A DNA stretch of 64,000 bases from Kluyvera ascorbata_C (GTDB lineage: Bacteria; Pseudomonadota; Gammaproteobacteria; Enterobacterales; Enterobacteriaceae). The DNA is taken from NCBI RefSeq assembly GCF_044197065.1, contig NZ_JBIQOI010000002.1, positions 496,001 through 560,000 of the forward strand, written 5' to 3'. Both the position numbers and the translations under genes were made by a program. Below the pieces are notes generated by a model that ran no database searches, was not told the DNA's origin, and saw only the letters and a list, made by a program, of their open reading frames with translations. Shown piece by piece: positions 36,071 to 45,471 of this stretch (the stretch's first letter is position 1; every line of letters starts with the position of its first letter).

Positions 36071-36853
36071 TTACAGCTGCGTCAGTTTTTGCAGCATCTG
36101 GTCAGTCGTCGATACCGCTTTACTGTTAATTTCGTACGCGCGCTGCACCTGAATCATGTTAACCAGCTCTTCCGCCACGTTGACGTTAGAGGTTTCGACA
36201 TAACCCTGATACAGCAGACCCGCACCGTTCAGCCCCGGCGTGGTGTCGTTCGGCGCACCGGAAGCCTGGGTTTCGATGTACAAGTTTTCACCAATACTCT
36301 CGAGCCCGGTGTCGTTCATAAAGGTCGACAGGTTCAACTGCCCAACCTGAACCGGGTTAGCCTGCCCCTGCTGAGTCACGCTGACGATACCGTCACGACC
36401 GATAGTGATGCTGATAGCATTCGCCGGAATGGTGATTGCTGGCTGCACCTGATAGCCGCTGGCGGTCACCAACTGACCGTTCTGGTCAACCTGGAACGAA
36501 CCATCACGGGTATAGGCCGAAGAGCCGTCCGGCAGCAGGATCTGGAAGAACCCGTCGCCTTTGATCGCCACGTCTTTACTGTTGTTGGTCTGCGACAGGT
36601 TGCCCTGGCTATGCAGGCGTTCGGTCGCCACGGGACGCACCCCGGTACCGATCTGCAGCCCTGATGGCAGCGTCGTTTGTTCGGATGATTGCGCACCCGG
36701 CTGGCGAACGGTTTGATAGAGCAAGTCTTCAAACACCGCGCGCTGGCGCTTAAAACCATTAGTACTGACGTTCGCCAGGTTGTTGGCGATAACGTCCATA
36801 TTGGTTTGCTGCGCGTCGAGACCGGTTTTCGCGATCCATAATGAACTGATCAT
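36071..36853 (-). CDS. flgG: Flagellar distal rod protein FlgG
   Basis: Forms the distal rod that crosses the P and L rings. It has 260 residues. The rod/hook N-terminal signature SSLWIAKTGLDAQQTNMDVIANNLANVSTNGFK and C-terminal MIQVQRAYEINSKAV are intact. It is separated from flgF by 8 bp and from flgH by a REP cluster. Confidence 0.98.
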   Translation of the reverse strand: MISSLWIAKTGLDAQQTNMDVIANNLANVSTNGFKRQRAVFEDLLYQTVRQPGAQSSEQTTLPSGLQIGTGVRPVATERLHSQGNLSQTNNSKDVAIKGDGFFQILLPDGSSAYTRDGSFQVDQNGQLVTASGYQVQPAITIPANAISITIGRDGIVSVTQQGQANPVQVGQLNLSTFMNDTGLESIGENLYIETQASGAPNDTTPGLNGAGLLYQGYVETSNVNVAEELVNMIQVQRAYEINSKAVSTTDQMLQKLTQL

Positions 36854-36861
36854 AGTTTTCC

Positions 36862-37617
36862 TTAGCTCATTGACAGCAACTGGTTAGCTTTCTGCGTGTT
36901 TTCATCCACGCTGCTGATAACCTTCATCTGCATTTCAAAACGGCGTGAGCTGGCAATCATGTCTGCCATTGCCGCCACGGGTTTTACGTTGCTGCCTTCC
37001 AGCACGCCAGACTGCAGGCGCAGCGTTGGGTCAGCCTGTAAGGTTGGCCCACGCGTCGCAATTGCCGACGGCGTGAGGTGGAACAGTCCATCATCACCGC
37101 GCGTCACTTCCGTTGCCGTCGCTTTCACCACCTTCAGCTTGCCGACGGGAGAAACCGTGTTTGGCGGGTCGCCCGGCGTCAGCGCGGAAATGGTGCCGTC
37201 AGAGGCAATGGTCACCTGCGAGCCTTCCGGCACGCTCAGCGGCCCGGCTTCACCAATCACCGGATTGCCCTGAATGGTGAGCTGCCCGGTGGCGCTGACC
37301 TGGATATTCCCGTTACGGGTATAGCCTTCAGTACCGTCTGCCGACTGCACCGCCAGCCAACCGTCCTGCTGAATGGCCACATCCAGCGGACGCGCGGTGT
37401 AGTCCAGTTGGCCTGGGGTCATATCCGCACCCGGCGTGGTAGCAGCCACCAGAGTACGCGTCTCAACGGACGGCCCCACGACCGGCACCGCGCGCATGGC
37501 GGTTAGCTGGGCACGAAAGCCCGGCGTGGATGTATTGGCAAGGTTGCTCGCCGTGACCGCCTGCTGCTGCATGGTCTGGCTAGCGGCACCCATTGCCGTA
37601 TATATCGCGTGATCCAT
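36862..37617 (-). CDS. flgF: Flagellar proximal rod protein FlgF
   Basis: Proximal rod component of 251 residues. MDHAIYTAMGAASQTMQQQAVTASNLANTSTPGF is the rod-family start, and MADMIASSRRFEMQMKVIS the C-terminal helix. It lies between flgE and flgG in the conserved order. Confidence 0.97.
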   Translation of the reverse strand: MDHAIYTAMGAASQTMQQQAVTASNLANTSTPGFRAQLTAMRAVPVVGPSVETRTLVAATTPGADMTPGQLDYTARPLDVAIQQDGWLAVQSADGTEGYTRNGNIQVSATGQLTIQGNPVIGEAGPLSVPEGSQVTIASDGTISALTPGDPPNTVSPVGKLKVVKATATEVTRGDDGLFHLTPSAIATRGPTLQADPTLRLQSGVLEGSNVKPVAAMADMIASSRRFEMQMKVISSVDENTQKANQLLSMS

Positions 37618-37637
37618 GAGGTCACCCTATTAGACGA

Positions 37638-38882
37638 TTAACGCAGGTTAACCAGCGTGTTGAGGATCTGATCCTGGGTTTTGATGGTCTGGGCGTTCGA
37701 CTGATAGTTACGCTGCGCCACGATCATATTCACCAGCTCTTTACTCAGGTCGACGTTGGACGCCTCGAGCGCGCCGTTAGTCAGCGAGCCAAAGTTACCG
37801 GTACCTGCCGTCCCCAGCAGCGCCACGCCAGAAGACTGGGTCGCGGACCAGACGTTATCGCCTTCGGACTGCAGGCCTTCGTTGTTGGCGAAGTTCGCCA
37901 GCACGATCTGACCCAGAAGCTGGCTCTGTTGGTTGGAGTAGTTCCCCACCACGGTGCCGTCTTCGTTGATCTGGTAGCTCACCAGGTTACCCGGCGCGAA
38001 ACCGTTCTGCGTGGTGGCAACGATATCGTTCGAGCCCGTGTTTTGCTGCATGGAGTTGAGGAAGCTCAGGTTGAACGAACCAGCTGCCGAGCCATTCAGC
38101 GAATTGAGGCCAACATTAATCGACATGCCGGTCGCGGTAGACGTCGAGTCATAGCTGGTCACCGACTCAAGCGTACCGTTGTCATTGAACGACATTTGCG
38201 CTGCTTTTACCGCCGTCGCCTTACTATCGCTAGAATCCAGCGTATAGACGTCCCATTTGTTCGCCTCCGTTTTGACGTAATAAACGTTAACGTCATGGGA
38301 GTTCCCGAGACTATCGTAAACCGTCACGGTTCCTTTTTTGTTATAGGTATCTGGGTCAGTAGCATCGAATGGCTTGGCCGTAGTATCGATAGCCTCATCC
38401 GTGGAGTTCAGGTTCATCTGCATCGCCGCAGTCGTCGTCGTTTTTGCCGACATCAACGTATTCGGGATAGTCAGTGCAACCGGGTTGGCCCCCTGCTGGA
38501 TGGTTGCCGGGTTGCCGGTCGCCGGGTAACCGGTGACGCTCAGCCCCTGCATGTTCACCAGGTTACGGTTTTCATCGAGCTTAAACTGGCCGTTACGGCT
38601 GTAGTAAACGGAGCCGTTGCTGTCGACCAGACGGAAGAAACCGTTCTGGCTGATGGCCACATCCAGCGCACGTCCGGTGCTGGTCGTGGTACCGTCGGTA
38701 AAGTCCTGGGTGATGCCCGCCACTTTAACGCCGAGACCCACTTTAGAACCGGCAAACATATCCGCAAATGAGGCGGTACCGGATTTAAAGCCATAGGTGG
38801 CGGAGTTGGCGATGTTGTTGCCGATAACATCGAGGTTGGTGGCAGCCGCGTTTAAACCGCTGACCGCTTGTGAAAAGGCCAT
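37638..38882 (-). CDS. flgE: Flagellar hook protein FlgE
   Basis: Main subunit of the flexible hook, 414 residues (E. coli 402). N-terminal AFSQAVSGLNAAATNLDVIGNNIANSATYGFK and C-terminal ASNVDLSKELVNMIVAQRNYQ are the conserved D0/D1 parts. The extra length lies in the surface-exposed central domain, which is where hook proteins vary between species. Confidence 0.98.
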   Translation of the reverse strand: MAFSQAVSGLNAAATNLDVIGNNIANSATYGFKSGTASFADMFAGSKVGLGVKVAGITQDFTDGTTTSTGRALDVAISQNGFFRLVDSNGSVYYSRNGQFKLDENRNLVNMQGLSVTGYPATGNPATIQQGANPVALTIPNTLMSAKTTTTAAMQMNLNSTDEAIDTTAKPFDATDPDTYNKKGTVTVYDSLGNSHDVNVYYVKTEANKWDVYTLDSSDSKATAVKAAQMSFNDNGTLESVTSYDSTSTATGMSINVGLNSLNGSAAGSFNLSFLNSMQQNTGSNDIVATTQNGFAPGNLVSYQINEDGTVVGNYSNQQSQLLGQIVLANFANNEGLQSEGDNVWSATQSSGVALLGTAGTGNFGSLTNGALEASNVDLSKELVNMIVAQRNYQSNAQTIKTQDQILNTLVNLR

Positions 38883-38909
38883 AACGTCTCTCCTGAAATA
38901 GTTAAAGGC

Positions 38910-39602
38910 TTAGATAATCTGGCGAACCTGATCCAGCGTGGTGGTGCCGTAGGTTCCCAAATCCAATTTGTTGCCATCGCTGCCGAGCGTTACGCCCTGC
39001 ACAAGCGCGAACTGCAGCGGTTGAACCACCAGCTGTGTTGTCCCCTGGCTTGCGGCAATGCTGACTTTATAAGCGCCGTCCGGCGCCGCAGAGCCATCGT
39101 CCAACGTGCCATCCCAAGTAAAGGTATGAACGCCTGCGGTCTGCGCCCCCACGTTCAACGTGCGGACAACCTTGCCGCTACTGTCAGTAATGGTGGCGGT
39201 GACTTTGTCCGCTGCCTGCGTTAGCTCAATACCAAACGGCGTGGTATCGACGCTGTCGTCGCTGCTGCTTTTCCCCGCCAGAATGGTCGAACCCGGGATC
39301 ATCACGCCGTGGCCGACCAGAGAACTGGCCTGCAACGACTGGCTGCTATCGATCTGTCCGGAGATGGAACCGAGCGTGGTATTGAGTTTTTCAATCCCGC
39401 TCAGGGTGCTGATCTGTGCCAGCTGTGAGGTTAATTCGTTGTTTTGCAGCGGGTTGGTTGGGTCCTGGTTTTTCAACTGCGCCACCAGCAGCGTCAGAAA
39501 GCTGCTTTGCAGATCAGATGAACTGTTGGTCCCGGTGCTGTTCAGCGCCGACGAAGCTGAACTACTGCTGGTGGTATCATTAATATTGGCTACGATAGAC
39601 AT
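38910..39602 (-). CDS. flgD: Hook assembly (capping) protein FlgD
   Basis: Caps the growing hook and allows FlgE to polymerise. It has 230 residues. The N-terminal QSSFLTLLVAQLKNQDPTNP is the family signature, followed by a Tudor-like/FnIII pair (TFTWDGTLDDGSAAPDGAYK). It is removed when the hook is complete, by analogy with Salmonella FlgD. Confidence 0.97.
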   Translation of the reverse strand: MSIVANINDTTSSSSASSALNSTGTNSSSDLQSSFLTLLVAQLKNQDPTNPLQNNELTSQLAQISTLSGIEKLNTTLGSISGQIDSSQSLQASSLVGHGVMIPGSTILAGKSSSDDSVDTTPFGIELTQAADKVTATITDSSGKVVRTLNVGAQTAGVHTFTWDGTLDDGSAAPDGAYKVSIAASQGTTQLVVQPLQFALVQGVTLGSDGNKLDLGTYGTTTLDQVRQII

Positions 39603-39614
39603 CGGTTATCTCCC

Positions 39615-40019
39615 TTATTGTCCAAGCGTCAACGTTTTCAGCATCATGCTTTTCACGGTGTTGAGGACCTCGACGTTGGCCTGGTAGCTGCGCGACGCCG
39701 ACATGGTGTTGACCATCTCGCCCACCACATCCACGTTAGGCATACGAACGTAGCCCTTGGCGTCCGCCAGCGGATTTCCCGGCTGATAGACCAGCTTGTC
39801 CGGCTCCTGGCTTTCCACCACGTCAGCCACCTTCACGCCGCCGGTGGCCGCACCGATTGGCGCATCCACCTGAAACACCACCTGCTTGGCGCGGTACGGT
39901 TGACCGTCCGGCCCGGCGACGCTGTCGGCGTTAGCGAGGTTACTGGCCGCGACGTTGAGACGCTTGGACTGCGCGGTGAGCGCCGACCCAGCGACGTCGA
40001 AGATATTGAGTAATGCCAT
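39615..40019 (-). CDS. flgC: Flagellar proximal rod protein FlgC
   Basis: Rod component of 134 residues with the rod signature NIFDVAGSALTAQSKRLNVAASNLANAD and the C-terminal EMVNTMSASRSYQANVEVLN. It starts 3 bp after the flgB stop. Confidence 0.98.
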   Translation of the reverse strand: MALLNIFDVAGSALTAQSKRLNVAASNLANADSVAGPDGQPYRAKQVVFQVDAPIGAATGGVKVADVVESQEPDKLVYQPGNPLADAKGYVRMPNVDVVGEMVNTMSASRSYQANVEVLNTVKSMMLKTLTLGQ

Positions 40020-40022
40020 GGA

Positions 40023-40439
40023 TTAGTTCCCCTGCTGCAGGACACTCATCATGCCCTTGATTTGTCCGCCAAGAACCGTAAGACCGGTCTGGTACTGGAG
40101 GCTGTTATCGGCGAACTGCGTACGTTCCCGGTCCATATCGACGGTGTTGCCATCCATCGCAGGCTGGTCGGGAATGCGGTAAAGCAGATCAGCCTCTGGC
40201 GTTGAGACAGTCTGCGCGGGAATATGGCGTTCGGAGGTCAGCGTCAGCGCTACGCCGCTGCTTTCCGGCCGTCCGCGCGCCATTACTTTTTTGAGTTCAC
40301 TGGCAAAATCAATATCGCGCGCCTGATACCCGGGGGTATCCGCGTTCGCGATATTAGCCGCCAGAATTTCCTGACGTTCAGCGCGTAGGTTCAGCGCTTC
40401 TTGCTGAAAACGTAAGGCGGCGTCGAGTTTGTCGAGCAT
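40023..40439 (-). CDS. flgB: Flagellar proximal rod protein FlgB
   Basis: First rod protein and first gene of the flgBCDEFGHIJ operon, 138 residues. QEALNLRAERQEILAANIANADTPGYQARDIDF is the conserved rod N-terminus. It is divergent from flgA across a 156-bp control region containing an FlhDC box. Confidence 0.98.
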   Translation of the reverse strand: MLDKLDAALRFQQEALNLRAERQEILAANIANADTPGYQARDIDFASELKKVMARGRPESSGVALTLTSERHIPAQTVSTPEADLLYRIPDQPAMDGNTVDMDRERTQFADNSLQYQTGLTVLGGQIKGMMSVLQQGN

Positions 40440-40506
40440 GTCTCCTCCGCTAATGACAAAGTTTCAGCCGACAGCTTAAATCCCCTTACACGCGCGTCAT
40501 CGACGG

Positions 40507-40532
40507 AATAAACGCAATATGCGTCGCTATTT
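40507..40532. promoter_or_regulatory. FlhDC box between flgB and flgA
   Basis: AATAAACG and CGCTATTT stand as inverted half-sites separated by exactly 10 bp, the layout of class 2 FlhD4C2 sites. It lies in the divergent flgB/flgA gap (40440-40595), so both operons are predicted to need FlhDC. Confidence 0.75.
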
Positions 40533-40595
40533 GTTGCGTTGATGTGGCAACAAGATGGGTAAAATGCGTGCATTATCTCTTCACTGGAGCGTTCC

Positions 40596-41255
40596 ATGCG
40601 TCAGCTCATTGCCCCTCTCATCACTGCGGCACTGGTCTTTAGCCCATTGGCTTTAGCGGCCGATATCCAGACGCAGCTCACTGAATTTTTTACCCAGCGC
40701 CTGACGGGCTTCAGCAATGAAGTCACGGTGAAGCTGCGTAATACGCAAAACCTTAAGCTCGCGTGCGACGAGCCCGCGTTCAGCACGCCGGGTAATTCGC
40801 GGCTGTGGGGAAATTTGGCGGTGGTGGCGCAGTGCGGGAACGCGAAACAGTATTTGCAGGTTAACGTGCAGGCCGTGGGCGAATATGTGGTGGCCGCCGC
40901 GCCTATCGTGCGCGGTACGCCCATTGAAGCGCAAAGCGTGACGCTGATGCGCGGGCGGCTCGATCAGCTACCGCCACGAACGATGCTCAATCTTTCACAG
41001 GCCCAGGACGCTATCAGCCTGCGCGACGTCGCCATCGGCCAGCCGCTTCAGTTGTCGATGGTGCGCCAGTCATGGCGCGTAAAAGCGGGACAAAAAGTGA
41101 TGGTGATTGCCCAGGGCGAAGGCTTTAGCATCAACGGCGAAGGGCAGGCAATGAACAACGCCGCCGTCACGCAGAATGCGCGAGTGCGGATGCCGTCAGG
41201 CCAAATTGTGAGCGGACAGGTCGATACTGATGGGAATATTCTGATTAATCTATAA
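40596..41255 (+). CDS. flgA: Flagellar P-ring assembly chaperone FlgA
   Basis: Periplasmic chaperone for FlgI polymerisation, 219 residues with a signal peptide (MRQLIAPLITAALVFSPLALA). The SAF-domain part is in the C-terminal half (VVAAAPIVRGTPIEAQSVTL, AIGQPLQLSMVRQSW, VMVIAQGEGFSINGEG). First gene of flgAMN, divergent from flgB. Confidence 0.97.
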   Translation: MRQLIAPLITAALVFSPLALAADIQTQLTEFFTQRLTGFSNEVTVKLRNTQNLKLACDEPAFSTPGNSRLWGNLAVVAQCGNAKQYLQVNVQAVGEYVVAAAPIVRGTPIEAQSVTLMRGRLDQLPPRTMLNLSQAQDAISLRDVAIGQPLQLSMVRQSWRVKAGQKVMVIAQGEGFSINGEGQAMNNAAVTQNARVRMPSGQIVSGQVDTDGNILINL

Positions 41256-41261
41256 ACGTTA

Positions 41262-41288
41262 TAAAGAATATGTGTCGCTTGCCGATAG
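41262..41288 (+). promoter_or_regulatory. Sigma-28 promoter of flgMN
   Basis: -35 TAAAGAAT, an 11-bp spacer, and -10 GCCGATAG, between flgA and flgM. It gives class 3 expression of the anti-sigma factor in addition to read-through from flgA. Confidence 0.9.
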
Positions 41289-41350
41289 ATAATTAACATT
41301 TAAGAGAGTCGGCGCCTGCGCCATACAAGAGCCTCAATGAGGAAAGAACC

Positions 41351-41644
41351 ATGAGCATCGATCGTACATCTTCTCTGAAAGCGGTTACCAGCGTCCAGCA
41401 GCGTGAAACCCCTGAGACCAGCGCGCCAAAAGTGCGGGCGGAAAAAACGGCGACAGCCACCAGCGCCAGCGTAACGTTAAGCAACGCGCAAACGGCATTA
41501 ACCCGTTCCTCTGCCGGTGACATTAATATGGCTCGCGTGGAAGAGTTGAAAACCGCTATCCGTAACGGCGAGTTAAAAATGGACACCGGCAAAATCGCCG
41601 ACGCGCTGATTCAGGACACACAAGATTATCTGCAGAGTAAATAA
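41351..41644 (+). CDS. flgM: Anti-sigma-28 factor FlgM
   Basis: Binds FliA and blocks late flagellar genes until exported through the finished hook. It has 97 residues, mostly polar and probably disordered at the N-terminus (MSIDRTSSLKAV), with the sigma-binding C-terminal helices (MARVEELKTAIRNGELKMD, KIADALIQDTQDYL). Its own sigma-28 promoter is just upstream. Confidence 0.97.
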   Translation: MSIDRTSSLKAVTSVQQRETPETSAPKVRAEKTATATSASVTLSNAQTALTRSSAGDINMARVEELKTAIRNGELKMDTGKIADALIQDTQDYLQSK

Positions 41645-41647
41645 GAG

Positions 41648-42076
41648 ATGAGCGGTTTGTCAGCCATACTGGACCAAATGACCAGCATCCTGAACTCGCT
41701 GAAAGCGGTGATGGATGCTGAACAGCTGCAACTCTCCGCAGGCAACGTCAACGGCCTGCAGCTTGCCAGCATCACTGAAGAGAAAAGCTCTCTGCTGGCT
41801 ACGTTAGACTATCTGGAGAAGCAGCGTCGCGTCGAACAGGACGCCCAGCGAGAAACGCGTGAAGATATTGGCGACCGCTGGCAGGTGATTACCGAGACCA
41901 CGCAGCAACTGCGTCGTCTTAATCAGCACAACGGCTGGTTGTTGGAAGGTCAGATCCTTCGCAATCAGCAGGCGATTGACGTGCTTAAGCCGTTCCAGGA
42001 AACCGGACTTTACGGCAAAGATGGTCAGGCGGCAGGAGCCCCAGTGGCGCGCAGCGCGAAGAAATATTCAGTCTGA
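41648..42076 (+). CDS. flgN: Flagellar export chaperone FlgN
   Basis: Cytoplasmic chaperone for FlgK and FlgL, 142 residues. It is helical and Gln/Glu-rich (SILNSLKAVMDAEQLQLS, LDYLEKQRRVEQDAQRETRE). It begins 3 bp after flgM. A GC-rich hairpin with no strong U-tract lies after the stop, in the short gap to the convergent murJ. Confidence 0.95.
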   Translation: MSGLSAILDQMTSILNSLKAVMDAEQLQLSAGNVNGLQLASITEEKSSLLATLDYLEKQRRVEQDAQRETREDIGDRWQVITETTQQLRRLNQHNGWLLEGQILRNQQAIDVLKPFQETGLYGKDGQAAGAPVARSAKKYSV

Positions 42077-42082
42077 ATGGCG

Positions 42083-42107
42083 GCGGGGCCACAGAATGTG
42101 CCCCGCG
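42083..42107. terminator. GC-rich hairpin between flgN and murJ
   Basis: GCGGGG and CACA arms pair with TGTG and CCCCGC across a short loop, with one bulged C. The tail has only a short T-rich stretch (TTTCTTTT at 42115-42122), so it is a weak terminator at best. Confidence 0.45.
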
Positions 42108-42120
42108 CAGTGCCTTTCTT

Positions 42121-43656
42121 TTACGCCGTCCGGCGTGCAAACTCTTTAATCTTAAAGCCCAGAATAGCCAGCGTGACGAAATAGGCCGCGATCCCGGCCA
42201 CCACGACGCCAACCAGGCGCAGCAGACGATAAGGCATTGTTCCCTGTGACCATTCAGGCATGACGTGCAGCAAGCCGAGCAGCGCCGCCGACATCACCAG
42301 CACCGAAATAACCAGACGCACTAAGAATGCCGTCCAGCCCGGCTGCGGCGTGAAGATCTTTTGCTTGCGCAGCTGCCAGTAGAGCAGCGCGGCGTTCAGA
42401 CAGGCCGCCAGACCAATCGACAGCGACAGCCCCGCGTGCTTCAGCGGGCCGATAAACGCGAGGTTCATCACCTGCGTCATAATCAGCGTGACGATAGCAA
42501 TTTTAACCGGCGTTTTGATGTCCTGACGCGAGTAAAAACCCGGTGCCAGCACTTTAACGATAATCAGCCCCATCAAGCCCACAGAATAGGCCACCAGCGC
42601 ACGCTGGGTCATCGCGGCATCAAAGGCGGTGAATTTACCGTACTGGAACAGCGCCACCGTCAGCGGCTTCGCCAGAATGCCCAGCGCAACCGCGCTCGGC
42701 AGCGCCAGCAGGAAGCACAGACGCAGACCCCAGTCCATCAGGCGGCAGTACTCATCGTGGTTGCCGCTGGCAAAGCTTTTCGACAGCGACGGCAGCAGGA
42801 TAGTCCCCAGCGCTACGCCCAGCACGCCGGACGGGAACTCCATCAGACGGTCAGCATAGTACATCCAGGAGACGGAGCCAGACGCGAGAAAGGAGGCAAA
42901 AATGGTATTGATGATAAGCGAAATCTGGCTCACGGAGACACCAAGGATCGCCGGGCCCATCTGTTTCACCACGCGCACCGCGCCAGCATCTTTAAAGTTG
43001 ATGCGCGGCAGCACCAGCATGCCGATTTTTTTCAGATGCGGCAGCTGATAGGCCAACTGCAACACGCCGCCGACGGTCACCGCCCACGCCAGCGCCAGAA
43101 CCGGCGGATGGAAGTGCGGCGCGGCAAACAGCGCAAAACCAATCATGCTGACGTTCAGGAACGTCGGCGCAAAGGCCGGTACGGAGAAGCGGTTCCAGGT
43201 GTTGAGGATTGCGCCGACCAGCGAGGCCAGTGAAATCAGCAGAATATAGGGGAAGGTTATGCGCAGCAGTTGGGTCGTCAGGGCAAACTTATCCGCGGTG
43301 TCGGCAAAACCCGGTGCGGTAATGGTGATAACCCACGGCGCCGCCAGCATCCCAACAACGGTGACCAGCGCCAGCGCCAGCGTCAGCAGCCCCGAGACGT
43401 AGGAGACAAAAACCCGCGTGGCATCTTCGCCCTGCTTGCTTTTGTATTCAGCCAGAATCGGCACAAACGCCTGCGAGAAAGCGCCTTCGGCAAAAATTCG
43501 ACGCAGCAGGTTTGGCAGCTTAAAGGCCACAAAGAAGGCATCGGTCGCCATCCCGGCACCAAATACCCTCGCTACGATCGCGTCACGCGCAAATCCCAGT
43601 ACGCGTGAAAACATGGTCATCGAGCTGACGGCTGCCAGCGATTTTAATAGATTCAT
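42121..43656 (-). CDS. murJ: Lipid II flippase
   Basis: Inner-membrane MOP-superfamily flippase that moves lipid II to the periplasm for peptidoglycan synthesis (formerly MviN). It has 511 residues, the E. coli length, with about 14 hydrophobic spans. The N-terminal MNLLKSLAAVSSMTMFSRVLG and RDAIVARVFGAGMATDAFFVAFKLPN are characteristic. The ATG at 43656 is preferred to a GTG six codons upstream. A BIME lies before its start, in the gap to mviM. Confidence 0.97.
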   Translation of the reverse strand: MNLLKSLAAVSSMTMFSRVLGFARDAIVARVFGAGMATDAFFVAFKLPNLLRRIFAEGAFSQAFVPILAEYKSKQGEDATRVFVSYVSGLLTLALALVTVVGMLAAPWVITITAPGFADTADKFALTTQLLRITFPYILLISLASLVGAILNTWNRFSVPAFAPTFLNVSMIGFALFAAPHFHPPVLALAWAVTVGGVLQLAYQLPHLKKIGMLVLPRINFKDAGAVRVVKQMGPAILGVSVSQISLIINTIFASFLASGSVSWMYYADRLMEFPSGVLGVALGTILLPSLSKSFASGNHDEYCRLMDWGLRLCFLLALPSAVALGILAKPLTVALFQYGKFTAFDAAMTQRALVAYSVGLMGLIIVKVLAPGFYSRQDIKTPVKIAIVTLIMTQVMNLAFIGPLKHAGLSLSIGLAACLNAALLYWQLRKQKIFTPQPGWTAFLVRLVISVLVMSAALLGLLHVMPEWSQGTMPYRLLRLVGVVVAGIAAYFVTLAILGFKIKEFARRTA

Positions 43657-43791
43657 TAACTTGTGATTCCACAACCCGGATTAAAGCGCTCGATGGATGA
43701 GCACTAAAAAAGTGGCGTTAGTCTACCGGGTTCGGGATGAATTGCTACTGCCAGATGTTACAGCTGGTTAGTGTCGGATTACTCTGGAGAG

Positions 43792-43868
43792 TCGTAGGCC
43801 GGATAAGCGAAGCGCCATCCGGCATTATTTAGCACATTGCCGGATGGCGCTTCGCTTATCCGGCCTAC
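43792..43868. repeat. BIME, GTAGGCCGGATAAG family
   Basis: Long inverted pair: TAGGCCGGATAAGCGAAGCG and its complement at 43849-43867, with CGCCATCCGGCA / TGCCGGATGGCG inside. It lies between murJ and mviM. Confidence 0.9.
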
Positions 43869-43881
43869 AGGGCAGTATTGT

Positions 43882-44805
43882 CTACTCGCGGATCGCCTCT
43901 CGCCACAATCCTTCCACAATTCGCTGCGCCGCTATCGCCTGTTCCCCTGCCGTCTCTGGTACCGTCTGGTTCTGCACACACTGAATAAAATGATGCGCAC
44001 AGCCGGTAAACCCACGCTGCTCAAGGGTCGTCTGCCAGCCTGGAATCGGCCGGGTCACGATGCCAGAACCGCGCTCCTCGCGCCATTCACGCATGTCCGT
44101 CACCTCAAACAATCCACCGTCGGCCACCGCCTGCACCCACTCGCGCTGGCTGCCCGCACGACGGTGCATACTGGTGGTAATTTGTAGCCCCGGTTGACTG
44201 AAATGGTGCTCGGCGTAAAACAGATGACCCTCGTCGGTGGTTTGCAGGACACCATCATGGAGCGTTGCTTTGCCATCCGCCAGCCACAGTGCGGTATCCA
44301 CCACGTGAAGATAATCATCAAGCAACGTGAAGCGCAGATCGTGCGGACCAATGCTGTCGGCGCGGTGTTTATCCATGCGCAGCGACGACATCTCCCCGGC
44401 GCGCTTTTTCAGCTCACGATAAAGCGGCGAGAAGCGGCGGTTAAAACCGACCATCAGCGTCAGATTCTTGCGTGCCGCCAGAGCCACCAGCCTTTCCGCG
44501 TCGTCAAGCTTATCGGCAAGCGGTTTATCCACACAGACGTGGACGCCAGCGTTCAGCAGCTCACTCGCCACCGCGTAGTGCGAGGCCGTCGAGCTGTGTA
44601 CAAAGACCGCATCGCACTGCGCCGCTAGCGCGGCCAACGAGTCGGCGTAAGGCAGGCGATAGGTTTCGCATACTTTCAGCGCTTTCTCTTTGCCCGGTGA
44701 CCAGGCGGCCTGCAGCGTCCAGTCCGTGGCGGCACTCAATACCGGTAGCCAGGCTTTCTGGGCAATACCGCCAAGCCCAACCACACCAATGCGAATCTTC
44801 GCCAT
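43882..44805 (-). CDS. mviM: Gfo/Idh/MocA-family oxidoreductase MviM
   Basis: Predicted NAD(P)-dependent dehydrogenase of unknown substrate, 307 residues, the E. coli length. The N-terminal Rossmann motif is GVVGLGGIAQKAWLPVL. CVDKPLADKLDDAERLVAL carries the EKP-like lysine typical of the family. It forms an operon-like pair with yceH, which ends 5 bp before it starts. Confidence 0.92.
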   Translation of the reverse strand: MAKIRIGVVGLGGIAQKAWLPVLSAATDWTLQAAWSPGKEKALKVCETYRLPYADSLAALAAQCDAVFVHSSTASHYAVASELLNAGVHVCVDKPLADKLDDAERLVALAARKNLTLMVGFNRRFSPLYRELKKRAGEMSSLRMDKHRADSIGPHDLRFTLLDDYLHVVDTALWLADGKATLHDGVLQTTDEGHLFYAEHHFSQPGLQITTSMHRRAGSQREWVQAVADGGLFEVTDMREWREERGSGIVTRPIPGWQTTLEQRGFTGCAHHFIQCVQNQTVPETAGEQAIAAQRIVEGLWREAIRE

Positions 44806-44810
44806 AACGC

Positions 44811-45461
44811 TTACTCCCCGAGGTGCGCCAGCAGTGAATCCAGGCGCTGTTTAAGTTCGGCGACCTCACCTTCAAGCATCTCGACGCGAGCCAGCAGGCC
44901 CTCATCCGCCACCGGCGCACCGTTTTGTGCCGTCATCGCCTGAAGGTCAACGTCCCCGCTGAACAGATGCATATAACGGCTTTCACGTTTGCCCGGCTCG
45001 CGCGGTAGACGCACCACAAACGGGCCATCTTCACGATTAGCCAGACGTTCCAGGGTATTTTCGACTTCCGCCATATCAGCAAATTCATGCATGCGCTGCG
45101 CACGACCGCGCAGTTCACCCGGTGTTTGGGCACCGCGCAGCAGCAACGTCGTCACCAGCGCCACTTCCGCCGTCGACAGCTTCAGGTCGCCAAACTCTGA
45201 GTTGCAAAAGCGCTGCTCATACTTGGTCACGCGATTACCAAAGCCGCTCTCCGTGCGCAGGTAGTGGCGTTTCACCAGCGTATCGAGTTGATCCTGCACT
45301 TCCGCTTCACTGAGCGTCATCACCGGTTCACGGTTGGTTTTCTGATTACAGGCCGTCACCACGCCGTTGATGGAGAGTGGATATTGCTCCGGTGTGGTGA
45401 CCTGCTTTTCCAGCAAGCAGCCAATCACGCGGGCTTCCAGCGGGCTCAGTTGATATTTCAT
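44811..45461 (-). CDS. yceH: DUF480 winged-helix protein YceH
   Basis: Conserved protein of 216 residues, function not established. It has two winged-helix-like parts (LSPLEARVIGCLLEKQVTTPEQYPLS; STAEVALVTTLLLRGAQTPGELRGR) and a C-terminal coiled-coil (VEMLEGEVAELKQRLDSLLAHL). It sits between rimJ and mviM, 10 bp after rimJ, and is probably cotranscribed with both. Confidence 0.92.
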   Translation of the reverse strand: MKYQLSPLEARVIGCLLEKQVTTPEQYPLSINGVVTACNQKTNREPVMTLSEAEVQDQLDTLVKRHYLRTESGFGNRVTKYEQRFCNSEFGDLKLSTAEVALVTTLLLRGAQTPGELRGRAQRMHEFADMAEVENTLERLANREDGPFVVRLPREPGKRESRYMHLFSGDVDLQAMTAQNGAPVADEGLLARVEMLEGEVAELKQRLDSLLAHLGE

Positions 45462-45471
45462 TTGGGTCTCC